DNA of 64,000 nt from Pyrus communis (taxonomy: Eukaryota; Streptophyta; Magnoliopsida; Rosales; Rosaceae): the NCBI RefSeq assembly GCF_963583255.1, contig NC_084815.1, positions 2,898,150-2,962,149 on the forward strand, in the 5' to 3' direction. The notes beneath the pieces are model-generated. The model worked only from the letters and a program-made list of their open reading frames with translations. It made no database searches and had not been told where the DNA came from. Within the stretch, counting starts at the first letter, position 1. Every line of letters begins with the position of its first letter. Positions 47,429 to 58,569 of the stretch are shown here, piece after piece. The translations under genes and the position numbers were made by a program.

Positions 47429-48803
47429 GTTCCTATCACAAAATAGATGGACAAGACATGATTAGTGCAATGGAGAAAATATCAATCCATTCACATAGAA
47501 GTAGAACATTCAGGTTCTAATAGACATGTACTAGAACCTGAATGTTCATAAGTTCCTATGTGAATGGAACTTCAAGTTTTGAAATAATTATGAACTTCAG
47601 GTTCATAAGTTCCTGCAAACAAACGCAAATATATATAGAAATATGCAACAAGAAAATATGCAAATAGAACTTCAGGTTTATAATTATAATGGAATTAATT
47701 ATTTAGACTTCGGGCCAAATTTAAAGTGTGTGTGAAAAAATAAAAAACCAAAATTGTCTAAAAAAAATAAACAATTTAAGCTCAGGGCCAAAAAGCATGG
47801 GCCAAAGCCCTCGGGTGGGCTAAGCAAATCTCTACTGTGAGGTCTAGGCCCAGATTGGGTTGGAATTGTCTCGGGTGGACTACAAACCCAAGGCGAGATA
47901 GGCTGGATCCAAGGGAGAGCCCATGAAAGGGCACAAATTTGGTGCATCGGGGACACCATAAAACCTGGGCTAGTGTCACATTTTGGACCAGGCCGCTTCA
48001 GGCGAGCCTAGTTAAGAAAAACCCTTTTTTTCATCATTTGGGCTGAACTAATAGTTTAGGTCGCTGTAGGCAAGCCCAAAGAAGAAAAAGAAATAGGTCG
48101 AGGAAACAAAGCCCAAATGGGCTCGAGTTGAGACCAAACCCTAGAAAAAAAAAATTGAATCGGATTCAAAAAGTCCGATGATATTCAAGGGAATCTTGGT
48201 CAATCATTGTCGAGGACAAACTACATGTCGTCAAAAACATTGACCTGTGGGTGAGGATTGGCTGCAGGCCAACCTGCAACAGTGGAGACGTCATGTTAGG
48301 CATCAGGGTTTCTGGGTTTTCAAACCTGGAGCCCTCAGCTCCGGTTTGGGGTCTCGCAGCTCGACACGGCTCAGCCACACAGGCTGCAGGCTTGGGCGAG
48401 TGGCTCGAGGTCATGGGTTCGAATAACCCTAGCGTTTTCCTATTTCTGTTTTTCGCTTTTTTTTTTAATTCAATTCAATGCATATATAATTTGAATGAAT
48501 GAACATATATTTGATGCAATTCATGGCAATATCAAATTCACATAATTCAACAATTATGAATATAATGCAAACACTATGTAGAATCTAAAATTCGAAAAAC
48601 GTAAAGTTGGGTCATGCATTATGGTGAATGATCATGCTATCAGGGTGAATGATCATGCTATTAGGGCTGCAAAAATATCAAGATAAAAATCCTTGTTTTG
48701 GAAGAACCTGATTGCGTGATGATATAGATGAACTGGTTTGATGCAAAAAAAAAAACTTTCACGTCAGATCCTTAAGCGCAGTGGTAGGAGCGTGCTGATA
48801 ACG
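47429..48803 (-). other. Leader region of the copia derivative
   Basis: This is non-coding DNA between the 5' LTR and gag. It contains repeated phrases such as CAGGTTCATAAGTTCCT around 47510-47610. Several short frames (47699-47979, 48166-48502) show no domain. Confidence 0.5.
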
Positions 48804-49061
48804 TGTTGTAGCCTATTTTATCTAACAAGGGGAATAAGGCATGCGGCAAGGAGAGAAAAGGGAGAGATGTGTTTGTAGAATTGTATGGAGGAATGTGTGT
48901 GCTATTCCCTCCTACGTAGTGCCTTTATTTATTTATAGTAACAAAAGGGAGAAGAAATCCTTCATTCCCAAGGAGTACAAGTCCATATAGGAAAGAACAA
49001 CTAGAATCAAATCTAATCTAGGATTTACACAATCACACTTAAACTAGGAAAGTTTACAACA
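48804..49061 (-). repeat. 5' LTR of the deleted copia element
   Basis: On the minus strand it runs TGTTGTAAAC to GGCTACAACA. Its terminal about 80 bp match 45700-45780. Confidence 0.82.
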
Positions 49062-49077
49062 AATCTAAGATATATAT

Positions 49078-49263
49078 ATATATATGTATGTATGTATATA
49101 TATTTTTTAGTACAAAGATATATTTTTACATTAAGGGGAGGGGGAGTTCGGCTAAGCCACACTATGGGCAACCTTATTTGGTATCAAATTTGTCATTCAC
49201 AAGATTTGAATCTAAAACCTCTCACGTATAGGTGAAGAAAAATATCACTAGACCGTAGTAGCT
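49078..49263 (-). mobile_element. tRNA-derived SINE, copy A
   Basis: Read on the minus strand it begins AGCTACTACGGTCTAGTGAT, has a box-B-like AGATTCAAATCTTG, then GTGTGGCTTAGCCGAA, and ends in an A/T-rich tail. AATCTAAGATATATAT flanks both sides (from 49062 and 49264), a TSD of about 15 bp typical of LINE-driven insertion. Confidence 0.75.
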
Positions 49264-49292
49264 AATCTAAGATATATATTAAGATACAAGAA

Positions 49293-49441
49293 GGGGTGTG
49301 ATATCCACACACCTCATTTTACTTCTCACACACCCTTTTAATTTTCGACCGTCGGATCAGATGAATTGAAGAAGATCAACGGATATAAATTATCAAGGGG
49401 TGTGTGAGAAGTAAAATCGGAGTATGTGGATAGCACACTCC
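49293..49441. mobile_element. 149-bp MITE family, copy 2
   Basis: The ends are GGGGTGTGATATCC and, on the other strand, GGAGTGTGCTATCC. TACAAGAA flanks both sides (49285-49292 and 49442-49449). It shares its core GATGAATTGAAGAAGATCAA with copy 1. Confidence 0.85.
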
Positions 49442-49670
49442 TACAAGAAAATTGTGTGAAGTCGGAACATAATAAATTGAAGTGGAAAGTCTAATCACAC
49501 AAGTCAAGTTGAGAATGACTCCTAGTAGAATTATCTACCCTTTTTGCATATCATTCATAAGTTTTCTTTATTCTTTTGTTTTTTTAAAATTCCAAACAAT
49601 GACTGCCTCACTAGCAAACATGCTTTTTGCAGGAGTTAGGGGTTTAGGAAATCCTAACCTATAAGAATTT

Positions 49671-49817
49671 TAAGGAAAATCAACGAAAAGTTCAAAAAAA
49701 ATTTAGTTTTAATGAAAAATGACAAATAAAGGTGTAGTGAATAGTATCAGGAAAAGATAAAAATATGGTTTCTCGTTAAAAGTGAACAGTATCGGAAGTG
49801 TTTCGTTAAAACTCCCT
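49671..49817. repeat. Short MITE-like repeat family 2, copy 1
   Basis: This about 147-bp segment closely matches 56104-56247 (shared GTTTTAATGAAAAATGACAA and GTTTCGTTAAAACTC) and, inverted, 53277-53433. The ends are weakly inverted (AAGGAAAATCAACGAAAA versus AGGGAGTTTTAACGAAAC). No TSD was resolved. Confidence 0.65.
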
Positions 49818-49884
49818 AAATTTTATGGTAATCAAAGGTTTGGACCTGCTGCATTGCAGCTATCATGCAGCTCAAATCCATCCA

Positions 49885-50111
49885 GGGAATGAGGATCATT
49901 TCCGGATCATTTTTGTGAGAATTTCGAGGATCCTCCAATCACATTCGCTCATTGTATATTGTGCGATCAGAAATCATTGTAAATCTTTTTATTTAAAATT
50001 AAATATAAACAGCACCTGACAAAAACTGACCGTACAATATAAGATGAACGAATGTGATTAGAGGATCCTCTGAATCCTCACAAAGAGGATCCATAAAGGA
50101 TCCTCATTCCC
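49885..50111. mobile_element. Foldback MITE with about 85-bp inverted repeats
   Basis: The left arm starts GGGAATGAGGATCATTTCCG and the reverse complement of the right arm GGGAATGAGGATCCTTTATG; pairing continues through TCACATTCGYTCAT. It is 227 bp, so most of the element is arm. No clear TSD was found. A related half-element is at about 56690-56757. Confidence 0.72.
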
Positions 50112-50126
50112 ATCGAGGATATATAA

Positions 50127-53100
50127 GGTGCGTTTGTTGCACCAGACTATCTCGGACTAGACTAACTTTAGGGACTAAGCTGGATTGGCTTAGACTAGAC
50201 TAAACTGGACTGATTTAGTAAAGCGTTTGGTGCAGTGTCAAACTAAGAAGTAGGATTCTAATATTATATTATTTAATCTATATCTATAATATTTTATTAT
50301 TTACTTAATATATATTTATTAATATTTTATTATTAATTTATCTTTTTCTTATTTTCTAGAATCATTCTTTCCAACTAACCTCTCTTCTTTCTTTTTTCCC
50401 CTTCTGTCTCTCTCCCCTCTCCTCTGTCCTGTGTATCCAAGTTTCTTCGCTCATTTTCTCCCTCTGTTGCAGAGACTATTCGAATTAAAATCACAAAAAA
50501 TGGAGACTTGCCTTCCCCCAAAAAACCCCAACCCCTCCCTCTCTAGCTTAGCATCGCCAATTCAATGGCAGCCATGGTTAGTTTTCCTGTTCAACTCATT
50601 CTCTCTCTTCCCTTAGTTTTTCCTTTCAAATCCCTCTCTCTCTTCCCTTTGCCTCTTTTCCCATCCAACTTCACTTGTTCTTCCATGGGTGGGGATTGAA
50701 GTTGCAAACGGCAAGAGGTGGGTAGAGGAAGACGAGATGGATGAACTCAACCATCAAAAATCGAGGTCGAGGTTGATGCCGTCAAAAATTGAAGACAGAG
50801 ATGGATGAACCAGCTGTCGAAATTGAGGTCGAAGTCTATGCCGTCAAAAATTGGGGACTGGGTGATGTGTTATATAATAACACTCAAATTAAACCCTCTT
50901 TTTGACAATTGTAGTAAAGATGTAAGTAGGGATCGTTCTAGGCCAGGGATTATGAGGGATTGCTAATCTAATGAAAACTGACTCAAAGATACAAAAATAT
51001 GCTTAAAAACACTTAAACAAACTCAAAGACTCTTAACTAAACTTATATAACTCAAAACAAACTCAAAAGACTCAAAACAACACAAAACAATCAAATAGAC
51101 TCAAACTAGACTCTAGGACTTAATTTGGACGAAAATAGAATTGGTTTTGACTCAAAATACTCAAAAAACACTCAAAAGGACAGATTTGACACAAGTAAGT
51201 AAAGGGGATTGGGTTTTTGAGGAATTTAAGATAAAAACAAGTAACTAAAAGACTTAAATAGGATTTGGACGAATTTGAGAAAAACAATGGATGATTAGAT
51301 AGCTAGAGGATTCTTTTCCACACATGATACATTCGAATACAAATTGATTTCCAATTGCTTTTCCGATAAACCATGAACCTCAACACCCCAGATTAACCGT
51401 GACATCACTAATTAACCCTCAGATTTTCCTTTAGTTATTGGATTGGATGACATCCTACAACAACCCAAAGCATTCTTCAAAAGTTCCCTACATGACATCA
51501 TAATAGAGATACAATCAAAGATCATTACATTCTATGAAAATCATAAGCATTGACAAAGCACTTGTAACTATGACATCATGATACTCATGCTAGGAATTTA
51601 CTTAACATGATTGTGAAAACAACCTTAACTACTTGTGAATATAAGTTTGTAACGATTATGTGAAACTCCCTTATATTCTAGCACCAAATTCAAGCATGCA
51701 AATTAAGTGTGCACCCTTAATCAACAAACAAGAATAAGTTATCCATCAAACGGTTAAGTAAATTGCATTCACAATTTATGAAATCACGACTGAAATTAAT
51801 CAATTCATATTGCAAATATAATCATGGTTTCAAAGTCTCCTCTAGCCAAAACAAAATTAGTTCCTCATGTTTACAACAAAACAAAGATAATATAAATTAA
51901 ACATTGAAAAAAAAATTGAATACACCTAGAAACGCTCCAACAATCCAAGTTTGAATGGCCAAAACGTCCAAGGCTTCTCCTCTCTTCTTTCTCCTTCTTT
52001 GTTGCGGCACAAGGGTGTTTGGGTATGAATTATGGTGATGGATGGATAGGTTGGATGGTGGTAGGGGGTGGATGATGGCTGAATGAATGGAGAGAATGAG
52101 GAATAATTTGAATGGATGTGTATGGATGTCTAGAGTCCCTCATAAGTGCGGCAGATTATGTATATATAGAGGAAGAAAGGTTAAGGCAATAAGTAATTAA
52201 TTTGGGAAGGTTTTCAGCTCCAAATCCTCAAGGAAAAAGGGTAACAAATCAAAATCCCAATGGAAAAGGGAAGGAAAGTTGCGGCATTAACTAGAATAAA
52301 AGGGGAAAGAAGATATATGGCAGATTTTGGAAGAAAAGGGTAAGAAAGGTGCAGCATAGACTAGGATAGTGCAAGGAATCTTTGGTTTGTGTCCTAAAAT
52401 GCATAAGATACATTCAAAGTTGCTGGAACTTAGGGATATTTAGGATTAGGAAAGGTTAAACCAAAATAGGAAACCTTGGCTTAACTTTCCTACTTTGATT
52501 AGGAATCCTTCTTTGACTAGGAACCCTACTTTGATTAGGAATCCTTCTTTGATTAGGAATCCTCTTGTGATTAGGAATCCTCACACCTTTAGGTCTTCAA
52601 TTTCGTCCATTCCTTTTACTCCAAGCATATGTTATCCATTCCAAGTCCAATTTTGCTCCAAAATGCTCCAAAATGCACATTTTTGCTTCCTTAGCCATAT
52701 GAACTTAAAAACACACGAAAATAGCTTAAACTACTAAAATAACTATGAATTAACAACATAAATGTACGAAAACAAGCTAACTAAGTCGCCTAAATATGCT
52801 CCTATCACTGAGATGGATGAACCCAGCTGTAAAAAAATTTCTATTTTCCAAGTTCTAGCTTGCATTGAAGCCCATGCCGTAGAAAATCAAGGTCGATGAA
52901 CTCAGGGCAGTGAAGCAGACGAAGGAGATAAAGAATGCAGCGAGAGTAGACGAAGGTGAGAGAGGATGATGGAAAGTCTTAGCTAAACCTGTGGGTGTTG
53001 GGGTATCTCGCTAAGACCGGCTAGTGAAGCCGTTTGTGAAAGCGAGTCCCACCTGGTGCCATTAATATTAGTCCCGCAAGCCACCAAACACAAAACTACA

Positions 53101-53148
53101 ATCCAATCCAATCCAGTGAAGGCTAAGAAGGGTAAACAAACGCCCCCA
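50127..53148. mobile_element. DNA transposon-like element (PIF/Harbinger-like ends) split by a solo LTR
   Basis: The left end GGTGCGTTTGTTGCACC and the reverse complement of the right end TGGGGGCGTTTGTTTACCC match imperfectly and TAA lies outside each end. Without the LTR at 50863-52808 it would be about 1.07 kb. The interior includes CT-rich leader-like DNA, a short frame (50501-50616) and repeated phrases such as ATGCCGTCAAAAAT around 50777-50850. It may include captured host sequence. Confidence 0.45.
50863..52808 (-). repeat. Solo LTR related to the Athila-type element
   Basis: It starts TGATGTGTTATATAATAA and ends ATATGCTCCTATCA, the same ends and many shared blocks as the LTRs at 29789 and 41752 (AATTAAACCCTC, GTAGGGATCGTTCTAG, ACTAATTAACCCTCAGATTT). 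It is 1946 bp and clearly diverged. The flanks are CTGGG and CTGAG, a 5-bp TSD with one change. No internal region remains. Confidence 0.85.
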
Positions 53149-53276
53149 TAACGTAAAGGGATCCAACACGATTTCACACCTAACCTGCAACCAATCCCAC
53201 TAATCCATGGACCACCATTTTTGGAAAAGTTCAAGCTTTTATTATTTTTTAAGAATTACCGTAAAGGTTTTATTTA

Positions 53277-53433
53277 AGAGAATTTTAACGAAAAACTCCT
53301 GGTATTGTTCATTTTCACAAAAAACCATATTTTTACACTAAAAAGTCAATCATGCTACTATTCATTTTATCCTTTATTTTATCTTTATTGTTAAAAGTCA
53401 AAGTTTTCAAGCCCTTTTCATTAGTTTTCATTT
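53277..53433. repeat. Short MITE-like repeat family 2, copy 3 (inverted)
   Basis: The opening GAATTTTAACGAAAAACTCC and closing CCCTTTTCATTAGTTTTC mirror the copies at 49671 and 56104. Confidence 0.6.
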
Positions 53434-53559
53434 GATTTAAACCCCTTATGTAAATTATTCATTATTAAATGTCATCTGATGGATATGGTGACAAATTTTG
53501 AATTCTTATTTGCGAGTGACGAAATAAGCCTTAACATTTTAAGCATGCATGCATCTATT

Positions 53560-53750
53560 TTTTTTGTTTTGTTTTTTTTTTTTTTGGAATAAATGAAATT
53601 ATTTATACTAAGTGGGTAGGAGAGTGAGCTAAATTTCACAATAGACGAGCAATAATATTGTTCAAATTCACTTTTGACGAGAATTGAGACTAAGACATCT
53701 TACTTACAAGTAAAGAATAATATCACTAAACTGTATTACTAAAGTAGCTA
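53560..53750 (-). mobile_element. tRNA-derived SINE, copy B
   Basis: On the minus strand it has the same order as the other SINEs (box-B-like zone about 53680, then TTTTGACGAGAATTG on the plus strand). It ends in a tail rich in A with T-run interruptions (53561-53585 on plus). The flanks GCATGCATCTATT and GCATGGATCTATT form a near-perfect TSD. Confidence 0.7.
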
Positions 53751-53818
53751 AGCATGGATCTATTATCTATAGTGGTAGTATTTTGAGTGGTTCTTGTGCT
53801 TTTTCTCCGTTCAAACCA

Positions 53819-54041
53819 CTAATCTCTTTGATTAAGACAACCATCAAAGCCAAAACACCCACCTGCGGCTTGTGATACCCTTTGTTTAGTTGCATTTTCA
53901 ATGTACGTGCCTTCATAGTTCCAAAGTGAAAGGGACTTGAGAAAGGTCATCACTTCCGCAGTTGATTGTTCCCTTGGGAAAAGTTTCATTTCACTAAGAT
54001 ATTTAGTCTCAAGCTTAAAACGAACATTTAAGGGACTCAAG
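53819..54041 (-). pseudogene. Unidentified exon-like fragment
   Basis: An open stretch on the minus strand with protein-like composition follows an acceptor-like TTCACAG and ends in TAG. It includes EMKLFPREQSTAEVMTFL, SLWNYEGTYIENATK and QAAGGCFGFDGC. No upstream exons or ATG were found. I do not recognise the protein. It may be the last exon of a lost host gene or a fragment moved by a transposon. Confidence 0.35.
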
Positions 54042-54229
54042 CTGTGAACATATATATACACCCATTTGAAAGTGAATCATGCATGACGCATCTTTTTGGA
54101 ATTGATGGTCATCAAAGCGCTCTCCAATATCAATTGAATTTAACAGTTAGATTAGTACAGCCGCAATTGCATCATCACAAACCTAATTGGTTTCTTCTTA
54201 TTAACCCTATAAATTAATCTATAATCATG

Positions 54230-54420
54230 TCACTTAGTACTACTATCTAGTAGTATTTCACTACACTTGTAAGTTAAAGTTTTTATGTTCGAAACTCGTG
54301 CGTGGATGGTTCAATATCAACTTATTATGGCAGACTTATTGTGTGACTTAGCCCGAATCAGCTACTGTCTGAGTGCACTTAGCCCGAATCAGCTACTGTC
54401 TGAGTGCAAGTAAATCATTA
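54230..54420 (+). mobile_element. tRNA-derived SINE, copy C, with internal 31-bp duplication
   Basis: On the plus strand it begins CACTTAGTACTACTATCTAG, has a box-B-like TGTTCGAAACTCG, and then GTGTGACTTAGCCCGAATC, all matching the inverted SINEs nearby. A 31-bp unit starting CTTAGCCCGAATCAGC is perfectly duplicated at 54347-54377 and 54378-54408. Borders are approximate and no poly(A) tail is left. Confidence 0.6.
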
Positions 54421-55016
54421 TATAAACGGACTCCAATCATAGGTTGCTGCTGAAATTTTTTTAATTACACTCTCATATTATGTTCGGATGAGAAACTTCA
54501 AAGTTTCATTGAATTTATGCTAGATTTGATTAATCGACTTTAAAAATGACTAAATGCCATAAATATGAGTTTAATTATTTTGAGAATACATATAAGAGAA
54601 CTTTAAAATGACACCTCTTCGTAGTACATATATTATATAGTGTTAGTAGCTTGCAGTCCTTTAGTAAGTCCTTAATAGTGTTTTTATAGTGCATTTTTAA
54701 TAATTGAATTTAATGTTTTTTGAGGTTTTGAAAGTTTATTATCCAAACATAGCCTTGAAAAAAAATAATATTAAAAATTGGAATCCTCTGTACAGATTGA
54801 TTAATTCTAAAAGAAGTCTGCATACTGTGCTTAATTTTCCGTCACAAAGAAGCTTGGTAATGTTATATAAATAAGTAAAACTATTTGAAAGCTGGAGAGC
54901 AATGTAGGTTTAAAGAATCCGAATAATAATTGTAGAAAAAGTTATGGTAATAAAGACTGTCCTTGACTCGACTTCTCATCACGATATGAAAAATGAAAAA
55001 TAATCATAACCACAGG
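54421..55016. other. AT-rich intergenic DNA
   Basis: Nothing recognisable was found in this segment. Confidence 0.5.
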
Positions 55017-55030
55017 TTTCCCAAGCTGTT

Positions 55031-55209
55031 TTTTTTTTTTTTTTTTTGAATAATCGATATAGTCTACACTACGAAGGAGGGGATAAGCTTAGTCTCATAA
55101 TGGGCTGGCAAGAATATGGTTCAAATTCGCCTTTGACGAGAATTGAATCTAAAACATCTCACTCCCAAGCAACTTGGAATACCATTAGATCGTACTACTA
55201 AGCGACAAA
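55031..55209 (-). mobile_element. tRNA-derived SINE, copy D, with perfect TSD
   Basis: The best-preserved copy. On the minus strand it begins TTAGTAGTACGATCTAATGG, with box-B-like AGATTCAATTCTCG and a tail of about 18 A. TTTCCCAAGCTGTT (14 bp) flanks both sides at 55017-55030 and 55210-55223. Confidence 0.82.
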
Positions 55210-55223
55210 TTTCCCAAGCTGTT

Positions 55224-56103
55224 GAAGAATGCAATTGTACCTTGAAAAGTTGAAAGAATAAATTACAAATATTAAATGGTTTCAATTTTTAATTGTGTAG
55301 AGCTTTTTTTTAATAAAATTTAAGTCTGTCAAATTATGCACATGATTAAGTTGAGACAATTTTAGTGTGGTTGTAGTAAATAGTAAGTCCAACTCTCAAA
55401 TTTTGACATGCCCTCCCCCCCCAACCCCCCGGCGGGACCCCAAATAATAATAATAATAATAAAGAAGGAGGTGATTGTTTTGGCATTAGTTTTCACAGGT
55501 TACTAAGCCCGACTTTAAAACTTTGACAGAAGTTCAGTGGTGTGTATTGTTCATTATTGATCTATAAACATTCTAAACTATTCGGCAAGGCTTCTATTCT
55601 TCGGTACAAAAGTCATGCATTCAACTCATCCCCTCATGTGTGGCCTCAATCAAGCCTAACTCATGGTTATATATTGAGTAATGAGAACTATTAGGCTCAA
55701 CACGTAGATAGTTTGACTCTTATATAACCAATTGAAAATATGAGGGAGAGATAAAAATTATTTAAATTATTAGACAAAGATTTTTCTTATGCGATATGAG
55801 ATTCATACTCCCAAGTTTTTAACACTAGTTGTTTTTGTTGAATTGTTTAGTCTCCAAATGTCATTTAAAGTCTCCAGTCATTTGGTAAATCTCATTTTAA
55901 AGCTGCAAAAGATACTTGGGCTTAACTGTTGCTATTAACAAGTAACTAATGGGCTATTGTTTACGGCATCTGGTGTCCCTCTCCATAGGGAACAATGGGC
56001 TTATACCTTTTTACCAATAAATGGGCTTCATGTTTTTCTACTCATTTAGGACAATCGGTGGGGCTTTAACCAACTAATGGGCCACACCTTTGCTACTTAT
56101 TTT
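55224..56103. other. Intergenic DNA with C-rich and (AAT)n tracts
   Basis: No gene was found. A C-rich run is at about 55414-55430 and (AAT)n at 55444-55463. Confidence 0.55.
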
Positions 56104-56247
56104 TTAGGAAAACTAACAAAAGTTCAAAAAAAATTTAGTTTTAATGAAAAATGACAAATAAATGTGTGGTAAATAGTACCAGGGAAAGGTAAAAATGTGG
56201 TTTTTCGTTAAAAGTGAACAGTACCAAGAGTGTTTCGTTAAAACTCT
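56104..56247. repeat. Short MITE-like repeat family 2, copy 2
   Basis: It is the closest match to 49671-49817, in the same orientation, followed by a T run at 56247-56264. Confidence 0.65.
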
Positions 56248-56779
56248 TTTTTTTTTTTTTTTTTTGAAATAAGCACCTTTACCACTAAACTACAAGAAAA
56301 TATAATGGAGGACTGATATGTGAATGAAGCTCACGCCTTTGGGTAAGTATTTGCTGATCCGGGTGCCAGTCAAATCCAAGACGTGTTGATCTTTAGATGT
56401 ACTACAAAATTAACAAGTTATAAGAAGACAAGTGAAATTGTTGAATTTCCGTTAAGTAATCGCTAATTTATGTGTTAGCACTCTTAATTAGTTATATCAC
56501 AAAGCCAACAAATTTTAAAAACCCAACGAAACTAATAATGTCATACAAACCAAATAACACAGTAAAAGTATCTGCGGATACCTCTTGCCTTTACAGTTAC
56601 CTATTGAGGACCAAGCCCAGGTTCTTAGGCCTTTGTCTGTGCTGTTGGTAGTCTCTTGCACTTCTTGGCCCTCTAGTACTCCAACAGGATCCTCTACAGA
56701 TTCTTTTGATAACGATCCTAAGGATCCGTGAATTATGTCCGTTCATCGTATATCGTGCAGTCATGGCATACACAAGCTT
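56248..56779. other. Intergenic DNA with a half foldback MITE
   Basis: About 56690-56757 resembles one arm of the element at 49885-50111 (GGATCCTCTACAGATTC, then GTCCGTTCATCGTATATCGTG). No gene was found. Confidence 0.45.
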
Positions 56780-56791
56780 TTTTAACATCTT

Positions 56792-57015
56792 TATTTTTTT
56801 TAGGTAACAAAAAATTTAGGAAGAGAAGAGGTTATCCCATCTCAGAGTCATGGCATACACAAGCTTTTTTGAGGATTTATAGAAGAGGACTTAGCCCATT
56901 TCTTGGATTTTACAGATTGCCTACCAAGAGGAATTAGCAGCAATGAAACTCGAACCTAGGCCTTGTCTAGCGAAAAAAATCATCATTACGAACTCAACTA
57001 ACCCTTGTTGGCATA
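56792..57015 (-). mobile_element. tRNA-derived SINE of a second family
   Basis: On the minus strand it has an A-box-like GGGTTAGTTGAG and a box B GGTTCGAGTTTC about 50 bp later, then a body and an A-rich tail. TTTTAACATCTT flanks both sides at 56780-56791 and 57016-57027. A 23-bp stretch of the left flank (starting TCATGGCATACACAAGC) is repeated inside at about 56849. Confidence 0.7.
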
Positions 57016-57027
57016 TTTTAACATCTT

Positions 57028-57755
57028 CATCATCTTATAATAAGACTAAATTGCACCAACTAACGATTGTGTCAACGTATACAATATGAGAAAATGTTAA
57101 TACAATGATCACACCATCACATGGTGCTGGTATCAGCTAAAGAAGATTATCTTGTTAGAGTATGAGTATGATTCTTACAAGTCTTGAGATAATTAGTTTT
57201 GTTGTAAAGAAGTCTAAATCATATTGACAAGTGTTAATCCGATTATATTGGTACACTGAGAACTCCTGTATTTGCTCATATATGGAACTCATGCTGATAT
57301 AAGGAGATTATAATAGGGCAATCTGTGTGTTTGGTATAAAAACAAAAGCCACTATTCTCACAAATAACGCTTTCACTCTCGTACCAATAACCTATTCTTG
57401 GGAGAGCATTGAGATTTGCAGAAAAAAGAAGGTTTGTGCGGTTTTGTGATGGCTTCTTCATCAATGAATATGTCTGCAGGTTAGTTCTCTATCATGTGTG
57501 GTTTATACTTTGTTCTTCATATGTTGTCCAGCGCTGTGATTTGATTGCTTGGTCTTTTGGTTCATGGGATGAGACTAATCTAGTTCTTGATGTCTCTAGT
57601 TTACTCTTACAAATCTGACGAAAGTCAATTAGTCAGATTAATTACAAACCTATTTACTAGGTTTATGTTTAGTGACATAATTCCTATTTCAGCCTATGTA
57701 ATACGATACTTAATGATGTCGTATAAAGGAGTTTTGAGCTTTTTCTTTTTAAATT
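57028..57755. other. Intergenic DNA, possibly an old LTR
   Basis: A TATA-like GGTATAAAAAC (about 57334) and an ATG-led short frame near 57448 (MASSSMNMSA before a GT) look like the end of a copia LTR plus the start of gag. No partner LTR, primer site or TSD was found. Confidence 0.3.
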
Positions 57756-57773
57756 AAAGATACAAGACAAACC

Positions 57774-58569
57774 GAACCCAACTTCTCTCTGTGTGAGAGG
57801 TTTTCTCAACTTTGTTTGAGTGCTTCCATTTCCGATACCTCGTTTAGCCGCCAACCTTAGCTTTGGCCAAGGTTGGTGGCTGCCCCTTTCCCTTTACACC
57901 TGCTTTTCCCCCTGCAATTTCTCTGTTTCCCTTTCCGTGTGCCCCAATTTTAGCCGTGCTTTGCCCCAATTGGAAAACCCTTTTTTTATTTCCCTCTTAT
58001 CCTTCCCTCCCCTGTCTTCCCCCCTCCCCCCATGCGTCCTCTTGCTTCCTCTTCTTCCCCTTCCACTTGGCGTTGCCCTCTCTCAATTCCACTTGTGATC
58101 CGATCTACCGCTACTTTGTTCAACCGTTGTTTACGGCTTTATCGGAAGGTGCGTAGAGCTCAGGCTCGGGTGTTCACACCACCACCTTCCACTTGTGTGT
58201 CAATCTCGACACTGTTGCCAGTGGTCTCACTGGTTTCCTTCCCAGGTTTATTCCATTGGTGGTGGCAGATTGGTTCCTTCTGGGGTTTGATTAAGGACAA
58301 TGACAACTTCTCATTTTGTGTTTGGGGCTTGGTTTGGTTTCTTCTCTGGCGGTTGCAAGGAGGCCAGTTTGTGGTCGTCGGGAAGTGCTTCGGCAACGGC
58401 AAGAGATCTTGGCAACTAGGGTTTGTTCAGTGTTTTCTGTTGTCGGCTCAACCCACGGGCTGGGCTTTTGTGGTTGTTGTTTGGAGGTCCAACTTTTGTA
58501 TTGTGTTTTATGTATATTTGGGCATGTGTTTATGTAAGCTTCTTGTTGGTAATGACAAAGTCCATTTTC

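Larger units (their letters stand above)
45700..49061 (-). mobile_element. Copia retrotransposon, internally deleted, with TSD
   Basis: The ends are TGTTG and CAACA, flanked by AATCT at 45695-45699 and 49062-49066. The 5' LTR (48804-49061, 258 bp) is complete on the minus strand. The other LTR survives only as about 45700-45805. Gag and protease are present, but integrase, reverse transcriptase and RNase H are absent. It is a dead deletion derivative of about 3.4 kb. Confidence 0.82.

Noticed and set aside
48774..48806. tRNA-like phrase AGTGGTAGGAGCGTGCTGAT
   Set aside because: It is adjacent to the copia LTR where the primer site belongs, and there is no cloverleaf or box B at the right distance.
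57150..57480. Possible copia LTR and gag start (TATA-like box, MASSSMNMSA)
   Set aside because: No partner LTR, primer site or TSD could be found, so it is only noted as a possibility.
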